A stretch of DNA of 64,000 nt from Pararhizobium_B sp963838155 (GTDB lineage Bacteria; Pseudomonadota; Alphaproteobacteria; Rhizobiales; Rhizobiaceae): the NCBI GenBank assembly GCA_963838155.1, contig CAWIQE010000004.1:553422-617421 (forward strand). Reading direction: 5' to 3'. This document shows positions 1 to 8,557 of this stretch, one piece after another. A program made the position numbers and the translations under genes. The stretch's first letter is position 1, and the number at the start of each line of letters is the position of its first letter. The notes beneath the pieces are model-generated. The model saw only the letters and a list, made by a program, of their open reading frames with translations, did no database searches and had not been told where the DNA came from.

Positions 1-2
1 GG

Positions 3-536
3 TTCGTTCCCGAGGATCGGCGGCTCGAGGGCCTGGTGACCGACCATTCGCTGGAGGCCAACGTCGCGCTACCCAACCTCGGACGCGTCTCGAGCGGGGG
101 TACCCTCGGGATGGTGTGGCGCAACCGGGTGCGCGCGCTCTTCGAATTCGGCACTGCCGACCTGGCGCTGGTCGCCCGGAGCCCCTCGCAGCCGGCGGCC
201 GAACTGAGCGGCGGCAACCAGCAGAAGGTCGTGGTCGGCAAATGGCTCGCCGGAAAGCCGCGGCTCCTGATCCTCGACGAGCCCACGGCCGGCGTCGACA
301 TCCGCGCGAAGGCGGACATGGCGGCGGCACTCAGAAAGGCGGCGGCGGAGGATGGCGTCGGCATCCTGATCGTCAACTCGGAACTGGATGAAATGACCAT
401 GCTCTGCGACCGGATCCTGATCATGGAGCGCGGGCGGCTGACCGGCAGCGCGCCGGCGGGGATCGAGCCAGCCGGGCTGCAGGCCATTCTCCTCGGAGGC
501 AACACCGAGTCCACGGAAAGACGGAAAGTTCAATGA
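3..536 (+). CDS. CUT2 sugar ABC importer ATP-binding protein, C-terminal part
   Basis: This is the end of the ATPase subunit of a ribose/xylose-class sugar importer; the frame is already open at the left edge, so the start lies outside the window. The 177 visible residues begin in the VPEDRRLEGLV block typical of the second nucleotide-binding domain of RbsA-like proteins. They then show the signature SGGNQQK, an intact Walker B (LLILDEP) and D-loop (AGVD), and the IVNSELDE stretch where this domain normally lacks the H-loop histidine. The last four bases (ATGA) overlap the permease start, so the two are translationally coupled. The cognate binding protein must be upstream. The substrate cannot be read from the sequence; the downstream oxidoreductases suggest a glycoside or cyclitol. 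Confidence 0.93.
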   Translation, partial: FVPEDRRLEGLVTDHSLEANVALPNLGRVSSGGTLGMVWRNRVRALFEFGTADLALVARSPSQPAAELSGGNQQKVVVGKWLAGKPRLLILDEPTAGVDIRAKADMAAALRKAAAEDGVGILIVNSELDEMTMLCDRILIMERGRLTGSAPAGIEPAGLQAILLGGNTESTERRKVQ

Positions 537-1492
537 GCGACGCATCCCGATTCGAAAAGCCTGGCCGGAACGCCGCCGTCGTGACGTTCCTTCGCGACCA
601 CGTAACCTACGTCATCTTCGGGCTCGTCACGCTCTACTTCGTGTTCACCGCACCGAGCTTCGCCTCGGTCACGACGGCCGAAGCCATCCTGAGGATCACG
701 GCGATCGTCTCGATCATGGCGGTGGGCATGACGTTCGTGATCATTTCGGCCGAGATCGATCTCTCCGTCGGATCGATGGCCAGCCTGTCCGGCATGATCG
801 GCGCGCTGATGCTCCAGGCGGGGTTAGGCTGGATCCCGGCAATCCTCTTGACGCTCGCCTTCGGCGGCGTGGTCGGCGCCTTCTCGGGGTTGCTCGTGAC
901 CTGGCTGCGGATTCCGTCCTTCCTGGTCACGCTCGGAATGCTGTCGATCCTTTCGGGCGTCGCGCTGACGATCACGGGTACGCGGCCGGTCCCGATCGTG
1001 TCGAACGACTTCACCCAGACGCTGTGGGACGGATCGGTCGTCGGCGTGCCGGTACCGATCATATGGACGGCGGTGATCGCGATAGCCGGCTTCTACGTGC
1101 TTCACCTCACGCCGCTCGGCAAACGGGTCTTCGCGACCGGGGGCAACGTCGTGGCGGCCCGCTTTTCCGGCGTGCGGACCAACCGGATCAAGCTGCTCGC
1201 CTTCACGCTCTCGGGCGTCACGGCTTCGCTTGCCGGGCTGATACTGGCGGCGCGCAGCACGGCGGGCAATCCCAGTCTCGGGGCCGGCCTGGAACTCGAC
1301 GTGATCGCGGCGGTGATCATAGGAGGCACGAGCCTCTTCGGCGGCCGCGGCAGCATCATCGGTTCGGTGGTCGGCGCGATCTTCATCGGGATCGTCGGGT
1401 TCGGCCTGCTGGTCATGGGCTTTTCCACGTCCATCCAGGAAATCATCAAGGGCGCGATCATCATCGGTGCCGTCGCCCTCGCGCGACGCTGA
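533..1492 (+). CDS. CUT2 sugar ABC importer permease (RbsC-like)
   Basis: Inner-membrane permease of the importer whose ATPase precedes it. The 319 residues are the usual length for a single RbsC-like permease and contain about eight to ten hydrophobic helices. Family hallmarks are visible: MAVGMTFVIISAEIDLSVGS near residues 60-80 and the C-terminal IIGGTSLFGGRGS loop that docks to the ATPase (about residues 262-275). The start ATG overlaps the upstream stop as ATGA. The next gene follows after 19 bases, so transporter and enzymes form one operon. Substrate unknown. Confidence 0.93.
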   Translation: MSDASRFEKPGRNAAVVTFLRDHVTYVIFGLVTLYFVFTAPSFASVTTAEAILRITAIVSIMAVGMTFVIISAEIDLSVGSMASLSGMIGALMLQAGLGWIPAILLTLAFGGVVGAFSGLLVTWLRIPSFLVTLGMLSILSGVALTITGTRPVPIVSNDFTQTLWDGSVVGVPVPIIWTAVIAIAGFYVLHLTPLGKRVFATGGNVVAARFSGVRTNRIKLLAFTLSGVTASLAGLILAARSTAGNPSLGAGLELDVIAAVIIGGTSLFGGRGSIIGSVVGAIFIGIVGFGLLVMGFSTSIQEIIKGAIIIGAVALARR

Positions 1493-1511
1493 CGGATCGG
1501 GAGGAAGAGCC

Positions 1512-2345
1512 GTGACGAAATGGAGGATGGCCTACCACGCCAATTGCTGGGGACCGCTCGGCGGCGACCCTGTCGGCGTTACCTCGATCAGCCAGCTGAC
1601 CTACAGGACTTTCGGGGACATGGCCAAGGCCGCGTCCGACATCGCGGAAGCGGGTTACGAGGGGATCGAATTCTTCGACGGCAACGTGCTGGACGGGTGG
1701 GACGACGGCTACAAATCCATGCGCCGGCTCCTCGACGAGACGAAGCTCTCCCTCGTCGCCGTCTATACCGGCGGCAATTTCATCTTTCAGGACGTTCTCG
1801 GGGAAGAGTTGTCCCGTGTGGAGAAGGCCGCGGAAGCCGCCGAGGCGCTCGGAGCCGAGCATCTCGTGGTCGGCGGCGGCGCGCGGCGCTTCGACGGCAC
1901 ACGGGAAAAGGACTACGACGACCTTGCCCGCGTGCTCGACGGCATCGATGCGGCCGCCCGGAAACGGGGCCTGGTGGCCCACTACCACCCGCATCTTTCG
2001 ACGATCGTCGAGGGACCCGACGAGGTGCGCAAAATCTTCGCAAAGACCGGCATCGGTTTCTGCCCCGACACCGCTCATCTCGCGGCGGCAGGCGGCGACG
2101 CGGCCGCCATGGTTCGCGAACATGCCGACCGCATCACCTACGTCCACCTGAAAGGCTTGCGGCGCGAGCCCTTCGCCTTCGTACCCGTCGGCCAGGGCGA
2201 TTGCGACAACGCCGCCGTCATCGCAGCCCTCAAGGACATCGGCTACGAGGGCTGGATCTGCAACGAACTCGACAGCTGGCCGGACCCTGCGGGCGGGGCC
2301 CGGGAGAGCCTGGATTTCGTCAATTCCGAGGCCGCCAGAACCTGA
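1512..2345 (+). CDS. IolE-like TIM-barrel sugar isomerase/dehydratase
   Basis: Predicted 277-residue TIM-barrel protein of the xylose-isomerase-like/AP-endonuclease-2 superfamily, closest in motif pattern to inosose dehydratase (IolE). Candidate divalent-metal ligands are spaced as in the family: Glu in YEGIEFF, His in HYHPHLST, Asp in CPDTAHL and Glu in ICNELD. The Arg-Glu-Ser triad (ARES) near the C terminus also matches IolE-type proteins. I chose the GTG at 1512 because a GGAGGAAGAG ribosome site sits just before it; an in-frame ATG at 1467 lies inside the permease gene and is unlikely. Co-transcribed with the transporter upstream and the flavin dehydrogenase downstream. It could instead be a 3-oxo-glycoside-cleaving lyase/isomerase, since those share this fold and often sit beside GMC dehydrogenases. 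Confidence 0.8.
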   Translation: MTKWRMAYHANCWGPLGGDPVGVTSISQLTYRTFGDMAKAASDIAEAGYEGIEFFDGNVLDGWDDGYKSMRRLLDETKLSLVAVYTGGNFIFQDVLGEELSRVEKAAEAAEALGAEHLVVGGGARRFDGTREKDYDDLARVLDGIDAAARKRGLVAHYHPHLSTIVEGPDEVRKIFAKTGIGFCPDTAHLAAAGGDAAAMVREHADRITYVHLKGLRREPFAFVPVGQGDCDNAAVIAALKDIGYEGWICNELDSWPDPAGGARESLDFVNSEAART

Positions 2346-2397
2346 CGCCCGAGTGCGGATCCGGGATGCCAAACGGAAACCCGGGAGGAGAAACGAC

Positions 2398-3039
2398 ATG
2401 GCAGACACGTTCTTCACGCCTCGTCAGCGCGCGACGGTGGAGGCCGCGATGGCCCGCATCATCCCGACCGACGAGACGCCCGGCGCACGGGAAGCCGGCT
2501 GCGTCGCCTTCGTCGATCGCTATCTGTCCGGAATCGGTTTCATCTACGCGAAACCCGACGGTTCGGGTTTCGAGGACCTGAAGGGAAGGGCGGCCGAAGC
2601 CTGGGGTCGCCGCATCGAGATCATGCGGCAACGGTATGCGGACGGGATCCTAGACCTCGAAACGCGCGCGCAGGACATGTTCTCCGCCGATTTCGCGGAC
2701 CTTGCGCCCGAGCGGCAGGACATCGTCCTCAAAGCGGTCGAGGAAGAGGAAGCCTCGGGAGGGGATGCCGCCGCCTCCGAGGGTAGCGACGAGCCCGCCC
2801 TGCAGCAGACGTCGACCGAAGTCGATCTCGGCTTCTTCTCCCTGCTCGTCGCCCACACCCGGCAAGGCTTCTATTCCGACCCGGTCTATGGCGGCAACAG
2901 GGACCGGATGGGCTGGAAGGCCATCGGTTTCGACGGTCCCCGCTCGCTCGCTGACGTTCACGCGGGTCGCTACACGACCTTGCAGTATTTCGCCGCGGGA
3001 GAAGCGGAAAAGCTGAAGGAGTTCCACGATGGCCTCTAA
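2398..3039 (+). CDS. Gluconate 2-dehydrogenase subunit 3 family protein
   Basis: Small partner subunit (213 residues) of a membrane-associated flavin dehydrogenase. The N-terminal half has the subunit-3 pattern around MARIIPTDETPGAREAGC. The C-terminal half has the DLGFFSLLVAHTRQGFYSDPVYGGN block, which is the family signature. No obvious Tat signal is present, unlike many relatives, so export would depend on the partner or does not occur. ATG 2398 is preceded by GGGAGGAG. Its last 11 bases overlap the GMC oxidoreductase gene, strongly suggesting a stoichiometric complex. No cytochrome c subunit gene is present nearby, so the electron acceptor is not evident. Confidence 0.82.
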   Translation: MADTFFTPRQRATVEAAMARIIPTDETPGAREAGCVAFVDRYLSGIGFIYAKPDGSGFEDLKGRAAEAWGRRIEIMRQRYADGILDLETRAQDMFSADFADLAPERQDIVLKAVEEEEASGGDAAASEGSDEPALQQTSTEVDLGFFSLLVAHTRQGFYSDPVYGGNRDRMGWKAIGFDGPRSLADVHAGRYTTLQYFAAGEAEKLKEFHDGL

Positions 3040-4666
3040 GCCGGAACGGGCCGAAGTCGTCATCATCGGGGCAGGGGCGTCGGGTGCGGCCGCGGCAAAG
3101 GTCCTCTGCGAAGCGGGTATCAAGGTGGTAGCCCTGGAAAAGGGGCCGTGGCGGCAGAAAGAGAGCTTCGGCGGCGACGAGCTCGCAAACGTCAACCGCT
3201 ACAATCTCTGGCCCGATCCCATGCTCAACCCGAGGACCTGGCGGGAAACGGCGGCGGACAAGGCCAAGGTGAGCCTGTTCTGTCCCGTGCCGCAGATGGT
3301 CGGCGGGGGGACGGTCCATTGGCAGGGCTGGCTGCCGCGCTTCACGGAAAACGACTTCCGGCTCCGGACGATCGCGGGCGACCTCCCGGGGGCGAGCCTC
3401 GCCGACTGGCCGATCACCTACGACGAGCTGGAGCCGTACTATCTCAAGGTGGAGTGGGCCTTCGGCGTTTCCGGCGAGGCGGGGGCCAACAGGTTCGAGT
3501 CCCGCCGCTCGGGCGGCTATCCCTGTCCGCCGATGCCGGTATCGCGCTACGTCGAGAAATTCCACGCGGGGTGCAGCGCGCTCGGCTGGAATTCCTTTCC
3601 GCTGCCCCAGGCCGCCCTTTCGCGTCCCTTCAACGGGCGCAGGGCGACCGTCGTCAGTGCCTTCGCGCAGCAGCATGGCGACCCGACGGGAACGCGTTCC
3701 TCGGCGCTCAACGTCTTCGTGCCGGACGCGCTTGCCAGCGGCAACTACGAACTGCGGCCGGAATGCATCGTGCGCGAACTGGTCCTCGACGGACGCGGCC
3801 GCGTCAAGGCCGCCGTCTACGAGGACGGGAACGGCGACGTCGTCGAGCAGGAAGGCGATCTTTTCATCCTGGCCTGCGGAGCGGTCGAGACCGCGCGCCT
3901 CCTGCTCCTGTCGAAGTCGGCAAGGTTCCCCAAAGGGCTGGCGAACGGAAGCGACCTCGTCGGCCGCAACGTCACCTTCCACGAATATTCCGCCGCCGTC
4001 GGCACCTACGAGGATCCGGTCTACGCATGGGCGGGAGGCGGGTATGTCAGCGCGTCCACCTTCGAGCACTACGAGCATGACGAGGCGAGGGGATTCGTCT
4101 CGGGAGGGCACCTGGCGGTGGCCGGCGTGGGGATTCCGCTTCCGATCAACTGGCATCTGCCAGGTGCGCCTACCTGGGGAGCGGAAGCGAAGCGGATCGA
4201 TCGCGACTATTTCAACCATTCGCTCGCCGTCGCCATGGTGCTGCACGACATGCCGCAGCACGACAACCGCGTCGACCTCGACGACGAAGTGGTCGATGCC
4301 TGGGGCCTTCCGGTCGCGCGCATCACGCTGAAGCCACATAGGAACGACATCGACCAGGGCCGCTATCTCATCGATCGCGGCGCCGACATTCTGGAAGCGA
4401 GCGGCGCATCTAACGTTCGAAAGGTCTATGCCGACAGGATAACGGGCAACTGCTCCCACCAGCACGGTACGGCCCGCATGGGAGACGATCCCGCGACGTC
4501 CGTGCTCGACAGGTGGTGCCGGGCCCACGAGGTCGAAAATCTCTATGCGGTCGACGGCTCGCCGTTTCCGACGGCGACCGGTGCAAATCCGACTCTCACG
4601 ATCATGGCGAATGCCTGGAGGGTCGCCGAAAGGATCGTTCGGGAGCGCGGCAACGTCACTGCCTGA
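3029..4666 (+). CDS. GMC-family flavin (FAD) sugar dehydrogenase, large subunit
   Basis: A 545-residue glucose-methanol-choline oxidoreductase. The N terminus has the Rossmann FAD motif VIIGAGASGAAAAK with an acidic strand end (ALEKGP). A second flavin-contact region lies around QMVGGGTVHWQGWLPRF. The C terminus has the conserved catalytic His in CSHQHGTARMG and the Asn in TGANPTLT. It belongs to the gluconate/glucoside-dehydrogenase branch that pairs with a subunit-3 protein, and the overlapping upstream gene supplies it. Known members oxidise sugars or glycosides, in several cases at C3. With the ABC importer and TIM-barrel enzyme in the same operon, oxidation of an imported glycoside is the likely role. 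The stop lies 13 bases from the convergent SDR gene end. Confidence 0.88.
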   Translation: MASKPERAEVVIIGAGASGAAAAKVLCEAGIKVVALEKGPWRQKESFGGDELANVNRYNLWPDPMLNPRTWRETAADKAKVSLFCPVPQMVGGGTVHWQGWLPRFTENDFRLRTIAGDLPGASLADWPITYDELEPYYLKVEWAFGVSGEAGANRFESRRSGGYPCPPMPVSRYVEKFHAGCSALGWNSFPLPQAALSRPFNGRRATVVSAFAQQHGDPTGTRSSALNVFVPDALASGNYELRPECIVRELVLDGRGRVKAAVYEDGNGDVVEQEGDLFILACGAVETARLLLLSKSARFPKGLANGSDLVGRNVTFHEYSAAVGTYEDPVYAWAGGGYVSASTFEHYEHDEARGFVSGGHLAVAGVGIPLPINWHLPGAPTWGAEAKRIDRDYFNHSLAVAMVLHDMPQHDNRVDLDDEVVDAWGLPVARITLKPHRNDIDQGRYLIDRGADILEASGASNVRKVYADRITGNCSHQHGTARMGDDPATSVLDRWCRAHEVENLYAVDGSPFPTATGANPTLTIMANAWRVAERIVRERGNVTA

Positions 4667-4679
4667 AAAGGCTTTGACG

Positions 4680-5273
4680 TCAGAAGTTGCGGCCGTATCC
4701 GGCCGCCCAACCGCCGTCGACCACGAGCATTTGGCCGGTCAGGTAGCTGTTGGCCGGGTCGCATAGGAAGAGCACGGCGTTGACGACGTCGGCGATCGCA
4801 CCCGGCTTGCCCGATGGAACATGGCTCAGCATGTGCTCACCGCCGCTGATGAAGCGGCCTTCGTCGCCGACGATCGCGCCGGCCGCGACGGCGTTGACCA
4901 GGACCTTCGGGCCAAGCGACATGGCAAGCGTTCGCACCGATGCCATGGCTGCCGCCATGGCGGCGGACTCGTCCGGATCGCGCCGGATCGCCACCGCAGC
5001 TGCGGCCGACAGAAGATGAACGACCCTTCCGCCCTTGGCGCTTGCCATCCGGTGACCAAGCTCTTCCGTAGCCGCCGTCAGCCGTGCGCTTCCTGCCGGA
5101 CTGGTCGGATGACCGACGATGAGGCAGTCGGGAAGGGGAGGACTGGCGGAGTCGTCCAGGTCGGCGAGAAAGATCTCTGCCTGATTTTCTTGAAGGGCCG
5201 CCTTCAGGGCCGCGGTGACGGGGCCGGAGGGTCCCAGGACGAGGATCGACAAACCGGCGAGATCGACCTTCAT
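4680..5273 (-). CDS. Degenerate short SDR-like protein lacking catalytic residues
   Basis: A 197-residue protein that is clearly of SDR descent but unlikely to be a dehydrogenase. The C terminus keeps the SDR core (VLVNAVAAGAI and the YLTGQMLVVDGGW ending shared with its neighbour). However, the N-terminal cofactor motif TGxxxGxG is LGPSGPV, and the region aligned to the catalytic YxxxK reads ESAAM, so both Tyr and Lys are gone. About 50 residues of the normal 250 are missing between the strands. AAGGGAGCAGCAG precedes the ATG. It lies 61 bases behind the next SDR gene and is probably co-transcribed with it from the promoter at 6143-6171. Possible roles are a non-catalytic partner or regulatory subunit of that SDR, or decay. 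Confidence 0.72.
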   Translation of the reverse strand: MKVDLAGLSILVLGPSGPVTAALKAALQENQAEIFLADLDDSASPPLPDCLIVGHPTSPAGSARLTAATEELGHRMASAKGGRVVHLLSAAAAVAIRRDPDESAAMAAAMASVRTLAMSLGPKVLVNAVAAGAIVGDEGRFISGGEHMLSHVPSGKPGAIADVVNAVLFLCDPANSYLTGQMLVVDGGWAAGYGRNF

Positions 5274-5334
5274 CTGCTGCTCCCTTGACTATCCTTGGTG
5301 GATTTCATCGCCTGTCCTGTTCCGATCGACCGGG

Positions 5335-6114
5335 TCACATCATGAAACCGGCGGTCCAGCCGCCGTCGACCGTCAGCACCTGACCGTTGATGTAGCCGCT
5401 GGCCGGCGACGCCAGGAAAAGCGCCGCCTCGGCTATCTCTTCCGGCGTGCCAGGACGGGCGAGCGGAATGTGGTCCATGAAGGCGCGCATCCGGTCATGG
5501 AACCGGCCATCCTCGCCATAGAAGAGTTGTCGCGTGCCGTCGGTCAGGATCGAGCCGGGCGCTATGGCATTGACTGCGAAGCCGCGGTCGCCAAGCTCGA
5601 GCGCCATGGCCCGGGTCAGGTGCACGATCGCTGCCTTGGCGGCGGCGAACGGCGGCTGCAGGCGCATTGCCGCCAGTCCCACGACAGACGCAATGTTGAT
5701 GATGCGCCCGCCGCGCCCGCTTGCGATCATCGGCTGAAGCGCGGCTCGGCTGACGAGAAACGTTCCGTCGAGATCGATGCCGACGATGCGGTGCCATTCG
5801 TCGACGGGGAAGCGGTCGATCTCCACGCGATCGCGGAACGTGTTGACGCCGGCGTTGTTGACGAGGATGTCGATGCGACCGTACCGCGCCATGATCGCCT
5901 CGACGGCTGCGTCGACGGCAGCGGCGTCTCGAATGTCTGCGGACAGCGCAATGGCGTCGGGAAGCGCGTCGGTCGCCGCCTTTGCGCCATCTGCGTCGAT
6001 GTCGGCGATTGCGATCGACGCGCCATTTTCCGCGAGGCGGCGTGCGATGGCATTGCCGATGCCTTGGGCGCCACCCGTCACGAGAGCGACTTGCCCCCGA
6101 AGATCGCATTGCAT
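5335..6114 (-). CDS. SDR family protein with Tyr-to-Phe active-site change
   Basis: A 259-residue short-chain dehydrogenase/reductase fold with an intact NAD(P)-binding motif (TGGAQGIG), the acidic NAD-selecting region (IADIDAD), NNAG, and the C-terminal GQVLTVDGGW. The catalytic tetrad is altered. Ser is retained (NIASVVG) and Lys is retained, but the Tyr of YxxxK is Phe (FAAAK, codon TTC read on the minus strand). A classical SDR with Phe at this position is strongly impaired. I placed the start at ATG 6114, which follows GAGAGGAG; a further in-frame ATG at 6171 overlaps the promoter. It heads the small operon with the degenerate SDR and has a GntR-type operator over its -10 region. Confidence 0.82.
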   Translation of the reverse strand: MQCDLRGQVALVTGGAQGIGNAIARRLAENGASIAIADIDADGAKAATDALPDAIALSADIRDAAAVDAAVEAIMARYGRIDILVNNAGVNTFRDRVEIDRFPVDEWHRIVGIDLDGTFLVSRAALQPMIASGRGGRIINIASVVGLAAMRLQPPFAAAKAAIVHLTRAMALELGDRGFAVNAIAPGSILTDGTRQLFYGEDGRFHDRMRAFMDHIPLARPGTPEEIAEAALFLASPASGYINGQVLTVDGGWTAGFMM

Positions 6115-6136
6115 GACGGACTCCTCTCGGACAACT

Positions 6137-6171
6137 GCTATTACAATACTATAATAGCTGACGACGTCCAA
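6137..6171 (-). promoter_or_regulatory. Promoter with GntR-type operator (TATAATAGC class)
   Basis: A perfect inverted repeat GCTATTA-N8-TAATAGC (6137-6143 and 6152-6158) stands in front of the SDR operon. On the minus strand a TTGGAC box (6166-6171) is followed after 17 bases by TATTGT (6143-6148), so the repeat covers the -10 element and spacer as expected for repression. The 9-mer TATAATAGC recurs, in one orientation or the other, at 12566-12574 and 16741-16749, which links three promoters to one regulator. Best candidate is the GntR-UTRA protein at 15893. Confidence 0.68.
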
Positions 6172-6319
6172 CCCGGCGAATTTCTCTTTTGCGGATATGA
6201 GAACTCATCAGGCAGGGTTCCTGAAGGACGGGAAAGCGGTGTGGGCCGCGGATTCCGATGATGCTGGTCTTGCCGATGTTAGCCGATTAGTGTGCTTCGG
6301 CCGAGCATCTGGAGGACAC

Positions 6320-7360
6320 ATGGTCGACCGCGGCGACACGAACGGAAAGCGCGGGACTTCGAAGGCGCGGCTTGGCGTGCGACAGATCGCGAAGCAGGTG
6401 GGGGTTGCACCGATCACCGTGTCGCGGGTCCTTTCAAATCCCGACCTCGTCTCGGACAAGACCCGCAAGAAGGTCGAGGAGGCGATCAAACGATCCGGCT
6501 TCGTGCCGAGCCGTGTCGCCTCCAGCATGCGCGGCAGCGGCCGCATCATCGGGACCGTCGTGCCGCCGCTGATCAACTCCGGGATTGCCGAACAGGTTCA
6601 GGGCATGTCCGACGAATGCCAGGACGGCGGCTATTCGCTGCTTCTGGTGCAGGGGGAGTTCACGCCGAACGAAGAGGAGCGTGCGGTGCGCACGCTCCTG
6701 GGCTGGCGGCCGGCCGGTATGATTTTGCAAAGCTTCGTCCAGTCGGACGAGGCGCGGAGACTGCTCGAGGGAAGCAGTCTTCCAGTCGTCGAGATTTCCG
6801 AAGTGAAGGGTCGCAGGCCGATCGGGCTTGCCGTCGGCATCTCGAATTTCGAGACCGCCTATGCGATGACGATGCATTTGGCGGGCAAGGGATATCGCCG
6901 CATCGGCTTCGTCTCGACCCCGATCCATGGCAACGACCGGCTGCAGCAACGCCGCATCGGCTATCACGCGGCGCTCGCCGACGTCGGCATCGCCAACCAC
7001 GACGATCTGGAGGTCGAGGTACCGCTGACGGCCCGTGGCGGTGCGGAGGCGCTGGTCCGTCTCACGGAGCGGCATGGAGATATCGATGCGATCTTCTTCT
7101 CGTCCGACACGCTCGCGCTTGGTGCGGTGCAGGAATGCCATCGCCGCGGCTGGACGATTCCCGGGCGGATCGGCATTGCCGGTTATGGCGACGCCGAGTT
7201 CGCGGCGGAGCTGTTCCCGCCTCTGACGACGGTGCGTGTCGACCGCTATCAGATGGGGCGCCATGCCGTCAGAAGGCTGCTCGGTCTCCTGTCCGGCGAG
7301 AGCGATCAGCCGGCTGTCACCAGCATCGGCTTCGAGATCGTCGACCGCGAGAGCGCCTGA
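6320..7360 (+). CDS. LacI-family transcriptional regulator
   Basis: A 346-residue LacI/GalR-type repressor. The helix-turn-helix is at about residues 15-40 (VRQIAKQVGVAPITVSRVLS), followed by the hinge helix (PSRVASSMR) and a periplasmic-binding-protein-like effector domain ending at residue 346. ATG 6320 was chosen because GGAGG ends six bases upstream; an in-frame ATG at 6197 would add 41 residues not expected in the family. It is divergent from the SDR operon and convergent with the dehydratase at 7373. Its recognition helix (APITVSRV) differs from that of the LacI protein at 23694 (TKMTVSRV), so the two probably bind different sites. I could not identify a clear operator for this one. Confidence 0.9.
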   Translation: MVDRGDTNGKRGTSKARLGVRQIAKQVGVAPITVSRVLSNPDLVSDKTRKKVEEAIKRSGFVPSRVASSMRGSGRIIGTVVPPLINSGIAEQVQGMSDECQDGGYSLLLVQGEFTPNEEERAVRTLLGWRPAGMILQSFVQSDEARRLLEGSSLPVVEISEVKGRRPIGLAVGISNFETAYAMTMHLAGKGYRRIGFVSTPIHGNDRLQQRRIGYHAALADVGIANHDDLEVEVPLTARGGAEALVRLTERHGDIDAIFFSSDTLALGAVQECHRRGWTIPGRIGIAGYGDAEFAAELFPPLTTVRVDRYQMGRHAVRRLLGLLSGESDQPAVTSIGFEIVDRESA

Positions 7361-7372
7361 CCCGTCGCCTGC

Positions 7373-8554
7373 CTATCCCGCCGCCGTTTCGCCCGTGCCG
7401 CGAGAGCCGAGCCGGCGCTCCCAGCCGTTTTCGTGCACGTTGAGAAAGGCCTTCGGGTCGTAGGGATGTGCCCTGACCACGTCGATGTCGAGATCGATGC
7501 CGAGGCCCGGCCCGTCGGGCAAGGACAGATGGCCGGTCTGCGGATCGATCTCCGGGTGCCAGGTGACGAGGTCGGACGTCCAGGCTTCGTTGAATGCGTC
7601 GAAGTGCTCCTGGATCAGGAAATTCGGAACGGCGGCGGCCAATTGCAGGCAGACGGCGGTGGCGACCGGTCCGCCGCTTTGATGGGGCGCTATCATGCTG
7701 CCGTGAGCGGCCGCCAAGGCGGCCACGGCCATTGTCGGCGCGATGCCGCCCAGCGACATCGGCTCCGGCTGGAAGATGTTGACGCCACCGCCGACGGCGA
7801 GCGTGTAGAACTGGCCGACGGTGTCGTACATCTCGCCGGTGGCAACCGGGATGGGCGAGCGGCGGGCCACTTCGTGGACCGTCTCCTGGCGGTCGCGCGA
7901 CGTCGGTTCCTCCCACCAATAGATGTCGAGATCGGCGAACTTTTCCGCCGCCTTCAGCGCGGCGATCTCGGTGAAGCGTGCGTGGACATCGATCAGGATC
8001 CGCGTGTCGGGGGGCAGGCCGTCCCGCAGTGCCCGGCAGATCGCGTAGGAAAGCTCCAGTTCGTCCCGGTCGATCATTCCCTGTGCGACGCCGAACGGGT
8101 CCAGCTTCAGTGCCTTGAAGCCCATTCCGGTCGCGGCCCTGCCGGCTTCGAGGAAGGCTTCGGGGGTACGCTCGGTTCGATACCATCCGTTGGCATAGCC
8201 AAGCACGTCGTGGCGCATTCGACCGCCGAGGAGCTGATGGATGGGCGCGTCCAGGCTCTTGCCGAGAATGTCCCAGCAGGCAACCTCGATCGCCGCCATG
8301 ATCGTCCGGTGAATGTGGCCTCCGTCGAGCGAGACGCTGTCGAGCAGGCGCTTGGACAGCGCGTTTATCCGACGGGGATCCTGGCCGATCGCCAGGTGCT
8401 TCAATTCATGAATGCCGGCTTCGGTCGTGCCGATGAAGCCGTTGAGCGTTCCTTCGCCGATGCCGTGGATGCCCGCGTCGGTGAGAACGCGTACGAACAG
8501 CCAGTTCTTCCAGCCGGTCCCGACGGTGTAGGTCTCGATATCCGTGATCCGCAT
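7373..8554 (-). CDS. Enolase-superfamily acid-sugar dehydratase (galactonate dehydratase-like)
   Basis: A 393-residue mandelate racemase/muconate lactonising enzyme-family protein, probably dehydrating an aldonic acid to its 2-keto-3-deoxy product. The N-terminal capping domain (MRITDIETYTVG) is followed by a beta-barrel domain with KLDPFG (general base region), metal-ligand segments DVHAR, WWEEP and ATGEMY, and the His loop APHQSGGP. The motif set resembles D-galactonate dehydratases. It is the last gene of a minus-strand operon that runs SDR (11186), transketolase N half, transketolase C half, then this gene, with only 3 bases between it and the transketolase gene. The substrate is not assigned. 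Confidence 0.88.
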   Translation of the reverse strand: MRITDIETYTVGTGWKNWLFVRVLTDAGIHGIGEGTLNGFIGTTEAGIHELKHLAIGQDPRRINALSKRLLDSVSLDGGHIHRTIMAAIEVACWDILGKSLDAPIHQLLGGRMRHDVLGYANGWYRTERTPEAFLEAGRAATGMGFKALKLDPFGVAQGMIDRDELELSYAICRALRDGLPPDTRILIDVHARFTEIAALKAAEKFADLDIYWWEEPTSRDRQETVHEVARRSPIPVATGEMYDTVGQFYTLAVGGGVNIFQPEPMSLGGIAPTMAVAALAAAHGSMIAPHQSGGPVATAVCLQLAAAVPNFLIQEHFDAFNEAWTSDLVTWHPEIDPQTGHLSLPDGPGLGIDLDIDVVRAHPYDPKAFLNVHENGWERRLGSRGTGETAAG

Positions 8555-8557
8555 GGC

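Noticed and set aside
2729..4528. A 599-codon open frame on the minus strand
   Set aside because: Antisense to the GMC dehydrogenase, whose FAD and His/Asn motifs prove the plus strand is coding.
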